Shown piece by piece: positions 17,064 to 28,600 of a DNA stretch of 64,000 nucleotides. Origin of the DNA: Atopsyche davidsoni (lineage: Eukaryota; Arthropoda; Insecta; Trichoptera; Hydrobiosidae); assembly GCA_022113835.1 (NCBI GenBank), contig JAILWY010000023.1:2294001-2358000 (forward strand). The letters run 5' to 3'. The position numbers and the translations under genes were made by a program. Every line of letters starts with the position of its first letter. Position 1 is the stretch's first letter. A model generated the notes under the pieces. It was not told the DNA's origin. It worked only from the letters and a program-made list of their open reading frames with translations, and made no database searches.

Positions 17064-18987
17064 ATGTTTTAAGATGTTGTAAACCCTGGAATAATAATTA
17101 TTACTGAAGGTAAATTGTTAGATGGCCGCTAGAAGATTGGCGGTCATAGATGATATCACTTAGTGCTGTAAAAAGTATTGTTGCCATGTTTTCAAATAAA
17201 GGTTTATAAATAATATACCCGAGTTTTATTTAATAGATATTAAATAAGGCTGGGTGAATATGCCCAGCGAACAAATACCGCTTCCCTGAAATCTTTTGTA
17301 GCACCTGTCATTATTAACTTTGGTCATTATTTTTTAGAGACTATGTTCATGCGGCAATAACCGAAAAGGCATAGTCTAGTATTATATTATAACGTAGATA
17401 AAATCGACTAAATAATTAAACAAATTATTTGCTAGTTTGCAGGTTTTGCTTACTCATAAGGATCACTAATAAATGATTTTAATTTGTGTTTTCCTTAAAA
17501 CATAAAAATAAGTGTCTGTTTTTTGACCTCTGAATTTCACTAATAGGCACTTAATTTATTTATAAAAATTAATAAAATTATCAAAGTGTGTTGAAATGTT
17601 TTAGTAAATTAAAAGCATGACAGAACTTTGATTCGATAGATTCTAAAATATTAATATTTGTGAATATTTTTTAACTCACTTCATAATTAGACCTAAAAGC
17701 ACCTGGCATACTCAAATATACAGCACGTCCTCAAGCATACTCTTCCGTAAATCTCTAATTATATTTAGGCCCTGAATACCTGCACGTGTACACGCGGACA
17801 TTCAACCCTGCATCCTGTCAGTTGTCAATCTAAAATCTCCGCTCTATTGTTGTGGACTGACCCATTTAATATAGCAATTAATAAATAATTCATCCAAGTA
17901 TATTTTATAATGGTTCATATTTCCTTTATTTAATAATGTTAAGTATTTTCAATTGAACCATGCTGAAAATTTCCGATCTGAAATCTCACTCAATTTAAGG
18001 GTTGCATATATTGATAATCAAACCAGAGTCTTCCGAGTCTGGAGTCACAAAATATATATTTTTTTAATTTTTTTTTTGTATTAAATCTGGTGTCATGTAC
18101 AATCTTATGCTTATAATCACTGCTTATGTTTTAATAATAAATGGGCATTCGCAGAGTAAAACAGAAACAGTGGAAAACAATACTTGATCATTAAAAAGTC
18201 CCTTTCATATTTTTCATATTATTAAATATATATATATATGTATATATATTCTATATTAGATCTTCTGCGGCTAACTGCTATATTGTTTAAAATGTATAGG
18301 TAACACTAGCAAACACATTTGATGTACCTAATATTTTTTTGGTAATATCCAAAAAAATAGTTTCATTTTAAATTTATGTGTGCCCATGCACAACAGGAAA
18401 TATAACAATAAACCCAAGGCACCATTGTTGTCGCTTTTGAAAGAAAATATTTTATTAAGGTATCCATACCTGCATCGGTGGTATTGACCATTCAACATAA
18501 TAAATTATCATGCACACATGCGTTTAAAAAATATCCACTGCCCCTGTAAACCGCGAGATTGTCGCGATTCGTACTATACTTTCAAAGCAATTTTAAGCAC
18601 TGCTTTTGAAAGAATTACCACAAAAATGATAATTTTTAACAAAATTTAAAATTGAGGGCACTTTAAGTTATATATGGTCAACCTCTGGTTCGCGTGCTCT
18701 GCTTATTTTTTTCTTCTTCCTCTACCTTCACTACTTTGGAGCTTATTCAGCTCTTAGTGGAATAAGTGTCTTGTAGTAAACTGGCTATCGCGTTTACTTA
18801 CAAACGTAAACTTGCAAAGTCCAGGGTCCAAGCAATAATTTTCTTATTTTTTTAAAAACTGCGATGTATCTAGAGATTTAGACTATATGGTACAGAAGAA
18901 ATGCCTATTAAGAAAATTAGCTATGTAGTGATGTAAGCAATTGGAGTCTGATCTAATTTTTCGAGTGGACAAATCCGAAGGTAAGGC

Positions 18988-19497
18988 TCAAACTACTTGG
19001 TGTTTCTTTCTATGCTTGTAATACATATAATTGTAATGACCATAGAATTTTAGATCGTGACTTAAAACTTTTTTGGTTGGATTTTTTTTCTCGTTTTCAG
19101 TGATGTAGGCAATCGGAGTCAGGTGACCCCCATTGCCCACATAACCTAACTTCAATGAAAAGAGGCAATTCAGCCACCATGGTAAACCTTCAGCAGACTG
19201 CCCCATATCTCTCACCGCATGCAGCCATTAGATGTGTCCATTTTTGGACCACTCAAAGCAGCATACAGATGAGATTGCGACCTTTTCATGAAGAGCCTTC
19301 CAAATATCCGATAACAAGCCAAGAATCCTAACGTCACACAAAGCTGGATCTTTTCTACCGACTACTTGGTTGAAGCCCAATACATTAAATATATAATAAA
19401 TATATTTAATCCACAGTAAAATAACATATAACTCGATAGAAAGCAAGTTCAACACATTAAAACAAATAAAATATGAAGTAGCATCCTCGTCTCGCAC
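18988..19497 (-). pseudogene. Possible degenerate coding block of unknown origin
   Basis: Two minus-strand open stretches (19228-19497, then 18988-19215) lie in series with protein-like composition, interrupted by stop codons. I do not recognise a family. A short motif near 19103, GTGATGTAGGCAATCGGAGTC, recurs in variant form near 18929, which suggests an old repetitive element rather than a host gene. Confidence 0.2.
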
Positions 19498-19860
19498 TAA
19501 AAAATGTTACCCACCCCTGCTGTCAAACGTCCTATTATTTTTCGTAATCACCTCGAATATACAGTGTGTAAGAGGCGTGCTACAATTGGACGAGAAGTAA
19601 TCGCAAGATTGTCACGGTCCTGCGTCCTAAAAATACACGGTGTTATAATTCGGTACATCCTTTTTTAAAAACGATTCATTAATTTGACACGCCATTGACT
19701 CCGTTATGTTTATTGTTTACCAGTAACAATGGCGTTATTTTCTTTTCTTGTTTCGCTGAATATTTTTAACGACCCAACATCTCACAGGGCCGCCACCACG
19801 TGACATCTAATGGAGGACACTTTTATTCAAACATCAGACAACAGCATTTCAAGATTACCC

Positions 19861-20161
19861 TTCTTCATCAGAGGATGTTGGCGACTATTTCAATGAGCAT
19901 ATATTCATGCTGAGCCAGTGTTCATGGTTTTCTAAGGGGAAAATAGTGTAGTGGGTCCTTCTGCAGTCCAATAGCATTAACATATAATCCTTTCCTCACA
20001 AAGCTCTGGCGTTTATATCTGATACTCCTTCTGCAGCAAGCTACATAAACAATAGCAGGAGCCCCCCCACGTACTTCCAGAGCACATTCCTCCACAATCA
20101 TTCCAAGTCCACGACTCCGTTACCGATCCTTTACACACGCTCAGGGTACAGAATGATAGCC
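19861..20161 (-). repeat. Dispersed repeat family A, copy 2
   Basis: Full-length-looking copy of the same repeat as 1825-2107. It shares the blocks AGCATATATTCATGCTGAGCC, CTTCCAGAGCACAT, CAATCATTCCAAGTCC and CTTTACACACGCTCAGGG. It has diverged internally and carries a CCCCCCC run where other copies read CTCGACAAGG. Confidence 0.75.
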
Positions 20162-21644
20162 ATGATACATGATCAAGATTACTATCATTTTCAAAATCTT
20201 TTTCCTCCCCTTTACGGGTTCCACGAATTTAGAAACAGCAAGTATAAATATATTCACAAGCAGGCTTTTAATTTTTTTTTAATTAATTTGATACAAAAAC
20301 GTAATGGAAGTAGTCACCCTTTTGAAGACCGTGTCCCCCAGTGGACGCTACTTTGCAGAAGCCCTGCCTGCAGTCGTGCTGGTGTCTTCTCGACACGGAT
20401 CCCGTTACCAACGGCCGTGAAAACAAGCACAATCTGCGAATATCTTTCGTTTTATATTCACAAAAGTGTGTCATCGTAACAATACCATCCAAAGAAATCA
20501 CTAAACTCTCCGCTCGCCAATGTCTACAGATCGCAGCAATTAAAAGATAACATAAAGATTTTTGACTCTGTCGATTTACGGCCCCAGATTCTGACCTGTT
20601 TATTGTGTTGATTTTTTTACATGGTCTAAAGAAGTCCATGAAAAGCAAAAGAGCTCACTACCAAATTATTTCTATATTATTAGACTGAAGACGTGTTAAT
20701 ATGTGACGAGCTATTTATCACTGTACGATGCAATATGACCTCACTAATACCATTAATTTCCCATGCAAATATATTTCCAATATTTCTCTGCAAAAGGATA
20801 TAGCGAACCCTTTGACCTTGATCCTTCATACTTTAAGTAAATTGCAGATGACAGTCATCTTAAAATTGTATAAAAAAGTCCCCATTTCAACTCAACCTAT
20901 CGACGCGTATAATGTCCTATTTATCCAGTGAGGACGCGAAGAACTGTGGCGAGCCTTAATAGGCTTTTCGCCCCGGGGGATCCGGGCGATCGAAGGGTTT
21001 TCACGAAATGTAATGAAAACTATAAATGCATGACTTGTTAGCTTATTAGATAAATTATGATTCGTGAGTGAATTTGTGAAATTTAAAATATCCGAAGAAA
21101 CTAACCACAGTTTAATTTTTATGGCAACTTTTTGCATATCGTATAGAACTTTCATGTAATAGAAAGTATCAAACGAACAGCCCATTGGCGTGCGGCCACA
21201 CAAGCAAGAAAGCAATGGATTCCATATAAAAATAAAAAAATAAAAAATCATGTTAATCTGTTGGATGTGTTGAATTTTAAAAAAATTATCTTAGTTATAA
21301 TAATTTATTTTTATAATAATTTATTTATGTTCAACGCTTCTCTGCCTGCGTGCACGCCACTGACATGCTCGAATAGGAAATGTCGATTTTCATTTGATTT
21401 TATATAATGTAAAAGTGTTTCTTGTGTCTGTTCATTCCACGGAAGTAATGAAATTACTCACCCCGAGATATCTTAGATTATAATTTCATATAAAAAAATA
21501 CATTTTCCGGTTTTGCCAATCGTTGTTATTTAATGTATTAAAGTCGCACTTTTCAGCCATTAATAATTGAATAATTGCATCTCTGAAGCAGTCCCAGTAA
21601 TAAAACTGAAACATCAGGATTAGTTTAGTACATATTAAGGTCAG

Positions 21645-21720
21645 TGATATTCAACCTTTTTTTCCTTCGGGCCACATAAACATGTTTGCTATGTTACAAG
21701 GGCCGCAAAATTTTTGGGTA
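21645..21720 (+). mobile_element. hAT-type element end
   Basis: CAGTGATATTCAACC followed by a poly-T tract and TCGGGCCACATAAAC matches the start of the element at 53753 (CAGCGATACTCAACC, then CGGGCCACATACAC). The right-hand partner was not found, so this is a truncated or decayed copy. Confidence 0.45.
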
Positions 21721-22428
21721 ATGACCTCTTGGGGACCTGGTTTTACATTTACAATAACAGCACCTACGAAAATATTAATACTACCTTTGCTGTCTTATTC
21801 AGAGTCGTTTTATTAAAGCGCGGTTTAAATAGTACTAAAGCGCGGTTTTGTTTTGCGATTCTACAGATTGTGCAACGGAGTTTTATCATGTCACATTAGT
21901 TTGACATTTTCGCATGCCTTCAAATTTCATAACACAGCCATTGTGTAATACCGCCTCGGGCGCTTCCGTGAATATCAATCGATCTGTAGCCATATTTAGA
22001 GCCGAGGTTTTTAATTAAACAAATTAAGTCACTCCGAGCCAGAGCGTGCATTGTCATATGATTCTTTCATTGCACCCAAAAGAGAAAGGTAAATCTTTTC
22101 CATTGGGTCCATTGAGGCGAGTAGAGCGAGACAGATGTACGAGTTACGCTACACGCCAGAGTGAAACAGTTGGCATTTTGTGTGGTCCCGACCGACGCCG
22201 ACCGGTTCTTAACCTTTAACGAGAAAATCGCAACAAAGCACGCAACACTAACATTTATTTATATAAACAACAAAGTCTACTTTTGCTTGTTTTCTTGCAG
22301 AGGAAGTATACAAATGACGCAGCGGATTTTAGCGCTTACGCTCGGGGTCTTCAAGAGTCATATTTGTTTGAACTTTTTTAAATGGTAACGGTAAACGCCA
22401 GAACGCTTCGCATGGCGGACGCAGAGCC

Positions 22429-22434
22429 TCAGTG
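22429..22434 (+). promoter_or_regulatory. Candidate initiator for the chitinase gene
   Basis: TCAGTG matches the arthropod initiator and lies 126 bases upstream of the chitinase ATG in a CpG-richer patch, with no TATA box at the right distance. A short TATA-less 5' UTR in exon 1 would follow. Inferred from position and motif only. Confidence 0.3.
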
Positions 22435-22556
22435 TCCGACAGGCCGGCTCTCGGTTAGAATGGATTTTTAGTTAAAATATTATTTTCTCGGTCTCTGAGT
22501 GCGGTGTTGAGTGTGCAGTGTCGAAGTTATTGTAAATAACACCCCACGTCGACAAA

Positions 22557-22629
22557 ATGACGAGTTATGTGACTATTCTCTCATTATTGTGCCTTGTTTT
22601 TCTCACGAGCGATGTCAACACAGCAACAG
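22557..22629 (+). CDS. Cht2: Chitinase exon 1: signal peptide
   Basis: ATG in AAAATGA context starts a peptide with core LSLLCLVFL and a polar end DVNTAT, a typical cleavable signal. The exon ends with a phase 1 donor (ACAG then GTTTGA) that joins exon 2 as Gly-Pro-Asn-His. It is the only signal-peptide exon in phase upstream of the GH18 domain. Confidence 0.85.
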
Positions 22630-25600
22630 GTTTGAGCGCCCTTTATACATTTACTACCTTTTACTATCAAAACACGGACTCGAAAACATCACAACGAAAA
22701 TACAGAAACATTGCACATTAATTTTTAAATATTGTTAACTTTAAATTTACAATACTGTGCAAAGATTTAAAAGTGAAAGTTTGATGCAAGTTGATACATA
22801 AAAAAGCGCATCAAGCTACAAAAATGCATCCCTCGCATCCATTGCTGCACCTGTCCTTCAATACAGGTGTCTTATTCAATATATAATGTATATTTTTTCG
22901 GACAACTTGTATTAAAAACTAATAAATAATGCTGCTTGGAAAGGCACATATATTATTTTTCGTATCAAGGTTAGGCCGATTAAATATTAATACTGATTCT
23001 CTATATCTGCTACTTGAGTCACACTGACTAATATGAATTCCAAATGTAATGACTGTGGTAATTATTATATATTTCACGTATACATATAAATAAAAATTTA
23101 TAGTACAAAAACTATTGGTAAATATAATATTAAATAACACGTATTTCGTTTATCGCTAAGATAACAATGATTTATTTCTAGAAAACAGGTAACATTGTCT
23201 AATTAGGCTAAAGGTACATTTGTTTACATCGAATAATACGTATTTCAATTATATATAGATTAATCATGATAATTATAATATAATGTATTTAGATAATACA
23301 TGTAACATTATCTAACAAAGTTGTGGAAAATTTCTGAAAAATAAAAATTATATCGTAATCATAATTATTTAGTTTCCTAGGTATATAGTAATTTTTTGTA
23401 CAAAGAAAAATTTCAAAAATATTTTTTTAATATAAGCAAGTGCTACCCAGTTTCCCCTTTGCCATAATACCATGGGTTTTAAAATGTGATACTGGCTTGA
23501 ATAAAAATAACAAATGTTTTTTACAAATAATAAAGGTACAAAAAAAAAATCTGGTTGTATTGGTGATACCCAGTTTCCCCTTTTCGGTGATTCTATGAAT
23601 TGTGAGATATAATGTATAACACGAACTATTGTGACTACCACAAAGACGCATAATCTGACTAATAATAATAAAAAATAGATTAATCGACATTTTTCTAGGA
23701 ATCAAATTCACGAGAGCTTATTTTCTTAAAATTAAATTTAAAAAATATATATATATTATCTTTACTGTGACTATGAAAAATATAATAAAAAAAAAACAAG
23801 TATTTTTATTTGTTCTTCTTTGATCCGAATTTGCTTTGAATAAATGAACAATCTTCTCCAACGCATGGAGGTAGATAAAATAGCCAACCGGCTAGGAGAA
23901 TACGATATTGTTTGTCGTCTAGACCGGCCCGACAAGGCTATGGGGTTTGAAGTAGCTAGACGAGGATAGCCGGGATCCTGATGGTGTTTTCGACAACGGC
24001 CGTGAAAGCCTGGAGACCTGCCCACCGGGTGGAATTTCCGGTCGAGGATGAAGGCACTTCCTGTCCGCGGAAGCTGTGTCCAGGGCCACCACCGACGTGC
24101 AATCTCAAATAATAATAAAAAAATTGTATATATTACACTAACATCCACGACTGACTGCTTTGATTATGAATAGCGCAACGGCTAGAAGGCGGGGATATTT
24201 TTTGTTTGCAAGCGCTTTCGCCTTTAAGAAAATATGAATATCTCTTATAAACCTCTTTTAATGAGTTGCATAGTCAGATGCAATCTTTGTTTCCCTCTAA
24301 TACACAAACGACGAGAACGATCTACGAAATTTTATTTTAATACACAGGCAGGATTAAAACCCACATATGCTGCCGCGGCTTAAATTTTCCGACCACCGTG
24401 GCCATGTTACCAAACAAGAATTTTAATCGTTACATGCAAGTCTAAAACCGACGGACGAAAAAATTGTTTAACCGTTAAAACAAAAAAAAAAATGTGAAGC
24501 GCAATTTCGTCGTTTCTTGTGTGTGTGAACCGTTTACAAAAAAAATTATGTTAATACAATGGCTAAGGTATAAACTGCTTGATTGTCTGTCGTGGGAAGG
24601 CTGCTGATGTCATCCGCAGGTTCACGTGAGTTCAGAGCATATGAACCATTTTAGGCTGGTATACAAAGACCGAAATATTTTAAACCTACGCCTTGTAATG
24701 TCTTCCACCAGGTTGCCTAATGTGAGATATCCACAAGCTCAGACCTTTTGGGGCAAACCCACCCCAAGGTGGGATTTCGTTATTGCCCTCTGCAGCTCTC
24801 AATAGTAAAGCTGCCTACACAACAAAACCGACAACCGAACAGTGAGCTAACACAATAATAAAAAATATACCCAAAGTGAGAAGACACTATTGGATAGTCG
24901 CCAATCATCAAATATCTATTAGGCAAGGTATGATAGACGATAGCTTATTTATTTGCATACGCATAGTGTCAAATGTGTTTTGTATTTAGTTCGGAACTGT
25001 TCTCTGCTACCAATTTCCGAATTTTACTCGCAGCACAAAAAAAACGTGTTTTTGTAACGCTTCACGTTTAATTATGTTAATAACAATTCACAAAATGAAT
25101 TACGAACCTAATTCAAAAGCGATGTTGATATTATTCAAATCGATACCCATTTGAAGTTGCGATGGCGTAAGTTTTGTATTTTTTTTATGAATCCGGTTTG
25201 TGGATTTTTGAAGAAAAATTTTCGGCCGTTACAAAATCGATAAAAAAATGGCGGTTGAGAAATAACATCGGTGGTTTTGAATTTTTGTAAATACGAAGCA
25301 TTGATATTTGAATGAACTAAAAAATAATAAATTAGCGCTTCGAGCAAAGACGAGTGGCGTGCGGTTAATATTGCTTATCCAAAAATGTATTTTGGGTGAT
25401 TATCATCCGATAATCGATTGAAATTCATAATTTACTGCTTTATTTGATGCTCGTGCAAAACAAGGTTTTTTTTAAATACATATTTTCTCCTAAATAAACC
25501 CAATGACGAAAATTGATAAATTCTTGTGCGCTACCACATAAGCCACATGTTGTAAGCCCCACAACTTTTTTTTATAATTTATTTGGTTTAATCGATTATT

Positions 25601-28600
25601 CGACTAGCGAAAAGAAAATGCGTACAACCCTACTGAAACCCGGTACAAGTACACACGGTGCTAGTTGTAGTTGTCGTACAAACAAGAGGGTCAATATTGT
25701 ACCTTTACTTGTCGGCTTTTGAAGCGCGGCTTTGTTCGCTTTGTGTGCGGCACAATTGGCCATTGTTGCGCACGTTCGCTGCATTTGCTGCGCACACCTA
25801 GAAAGCGGGCCGGCGTGCTGTCACGCGCGGCACGCCTCCGTCTTCTGGCTGTGCCCCCATCAGATAACCCTCGGATCAGTATGCCAAGCTTGCACCGACT
25901 CTTATAGCCGAAATGGGGAAAAAACTGGAAAACATTAGCATCATTCAGAGCCTCCTAAGCTTGGAGCCCCGGGGAGAGTATACTAGCACCACCGCACTCA
26001 AGAAAAAACATATATTTACATCCGAGCTGAACGGAGAGCACCGAGCTGTTAAAGGTCCTGGTGTGGTTGCTAAACTGGTTCAAGCATGAAAAGATACAGC
26101 ACAAATAAAAAAATATACAATTTATGTGACGTTTTTGAAGATAAAAGATATAGCACAAATAAAAATAATTTAAAAGCAGGATTATTTTTCAGCGCTTAGA
26201 TTTTCTAAATAATACTGTTAATATGAAATTCAAATGCATATTTTGCTGTAATAGACTGACATTTGTAAAGCATAAATAAATTTACTTCTAAATGGCAAAC
26301 ATCAAAATTCTCAATAAATATATTTAAGATCAAATTTAGACAATAAAATACATTCAAAGTTATATTTGAAATTCATTTTTTATCAATCAATGATGTTTGA
26401 CAAATTGTAAATGTGGTTAATTTACTGTTTTTGATAGTTTTCTAAGCTGCCAATTAGTAAAATAATGTTTTATCACCAAAACGAAAGTCCCCAATTTAGT
26501 AAAAAAAAAGTCTCTTTCTTGTCAAGACAGAGAAAATTGTCTCCATTTTATAAATAATAAATATAGTTTATTGATTATTAAAAAGAGGCAGAGACTTGTA
26601 TCAACCACCATTAAAATGTGCCATACTTTTTCTGTTCTTTTATTATTTTACCCATTTACTGCAATAAAGATCGAGAAAAAATATGCATAAACACTATCAT
26701 CCTTGTTATTATTTGTAAAATAATATACAAATATGATGTTTTGATGCTTTACATATAATATATAAATATATATATATAGTATCGAAGTCATCATATCATG
26801 TCATCAGCATCATGTGTCCATACTGGTTTTTGTTGGAAATTAATTGGTCATTTGTATTTTTGATCCAAAGCTTGATAGTGAAAAATTAATTGAATGCCAC
26901 GTTTATTCATTTAAAATTACCAATTATCAATCTAATATTATAAATATACACTTAAGATTTCCATTCTTGTTCAGCTCTGGTGTGACAGCAAATTTTAAAG
27001 GAAGGAAAATATTGGTATTAGAAAAACCTCTGAATAACCCAAGTTTTGTTGAGCTACTTAATGGGGTTTTTGCCTTAAAGTTTTTATCATTACAAGAAAC
27101 AATCACGAGGAAAATATTTTTAACAAGCAATTTTAAATATGATGGTATTCAAGTCTTGTAAAAAAATATTATTATATTCTGTAAAATTATTGATAAAACA
27201 TAATTATATATGATGTTTTTTTATCGCAGGACCCAACCATGACCGAGTGGTGGTGTGCTACATCGCCACGTGGTCAGTTTACCGGCCCGACAAGGGGTCC
27301 TTCATGCTGGACAACGTTGAACCGGGACTCTGCACCCATCTTGTATATGCCTTCGCCGGCTTGAATGCCAGCTCCTCCTCTATTCGCTCATTGGGTAAGC
27401 GTCATTACCAATTGAAAACATAAGTACAGTTTAAAAAAAGGTCGTTGATGTCTTTGACCGATGTCAGGAATTGATAAATAGAGATGAGTACAAGTCTGTT
27501 ATCCTTTAACACAATTGTACCGCTCACACTATAGAGCAGATCTGATATAGGCTATAAGCGTGGCTATTGAAATTTTCTCAAAGAATAGAACAATAACGAC
27601 ACATTAAATAATTTTTCTCAAGTAAAGTATTTTTCTTTTATGTCAACATTAATAAGAAATCAGTAATTAAAAATGAAAGTAATGTTTGCGCTTGTTGCAT
27701 GAACGCACAAACTAATTGTACGTACATGACGGTACACCATTATGAAAACAAATTGCATACTTCAAGATCATTTTTTTCAAGGCCACGCTATGCACATTCT
27801 AATATTCTTTTGATGCAACAGATCCGTGGCAAGACTTGAAAGACAACTATGGCAAGGGAAACTTTGAGAAGGCGACTGGTCTGAAAGACAGATATCCTCA
27901 CTTGAAGGTCACTCTGGCCATCGGTGGTTGGAATGAGGGCTCCACCAACTACTCCCGACTGGCAGCAAGTCCGGCAGAGAGATTGGCATTTGTTACCAGC
28001 GCTGTCCAGTTTTTAAGGTATGCTTTCGTGATGATCAACTCATCATGATAATTAAAATACAGTTTATCCCGACCCAACTCTGCATAAGAAAGTTACCATC
28101 ATACTAATAATTATTAATTGGATGGATTGTGTGCACAGACCACTTACTTAAGCTATTAGACATCGTATATTTTGAAATGTAAGAAAACTAAAACCTCTAA
28201 ATATTATGGTTTTGTTATTTCAGAATGTACAAATTTGATGGCTTGGATCTGGACTGGGAGTATCCTGGAAAGAGAGGCGGAGCCCCTGAAGACAAACACA
28301 ACTTTGGATTGCTGGTCAAAGTGAGTGCAAAAATATTGAATCAGTTTGACGGTAATGGAAGCGGTATGATTCATTATGGTATTTGTATGGAGAATCGAGT
28401 CGTTGGCTTATAATTTGGATACTGTTTCGTATTGCAAGGTTTATGCTGTCATTGGAGCCCGTGTTAGTGTATTCATGATAATGTACTCAGAATACCTTTG
28501 ACACAAATAATGAATACTTCTTTACTCTGTGTTCATATCCACATACAAATGCATATCCAATGGTTAGCACACGCATTAGCACCAGACACAACACAATAAT

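Larger units (their letters stand above)
9729..17220 (+). other. Long transposon-poor tract behind AHCYL, possible extended 3' UTR
   Basis: About 7.5 kb of AT-rich sequence with no coding exon I can recognise and none of the hAT, mariner, LINE or SINE fragments that crowd the rest of the window. It contains several AATAAA motifs, scattered TGTAAATA-type Pumilio-like motifs, a perfect hairpin at 14562-14612 and an inverted repeat at 16967-17063. It ends near AATAAA at 17195-17200. The lack of insertions suggests constraint such as transcription as an extended 3' UTR, but it could be simple spacer. Confidence 0.3.
17221..22400. other. Spacer between AHCYL and chitinase
   Basis: AT-rich, no recognisable exon. 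Contains a possible degenerate coding block (18988-19497, minus strand), a family A repeat (19861-20161), GC-richer unidentified sequence near 20330-20640, and a hAT-type end (21645-21720). The last 400 bases become CpG-richer towards the chitinase start. Confidence 0.55.
22630..27229 (+). other. Chitinase intron 1 (4.6 kb)
   Basis: AT-rich intron with no other exon visible. It carries a 15-16-bp direct repeat (23445 and 23568), a GC-rich retroposon-like block (23879-24120), a tRNA-like SINE fragment (24335-24412), a dispersed repeat at 25500-25565 with a second copy at 59268-59330, and a GC-rich unidentified block at 25720-25910. Confidence 0.6.

Noticed and set aside
20283..20648. 121-codon minus-strand frame
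   Set aside because: No recognisable domain, adjacent to a family A repeat, cysteine and histidine spacing not zinc-finger-like.
26844..27161. 105-codon frame just before chitinase exon 2
   Set aside because: AT-biased, no recognisable motif, inside an intron whose flanking exons join in phase without it.
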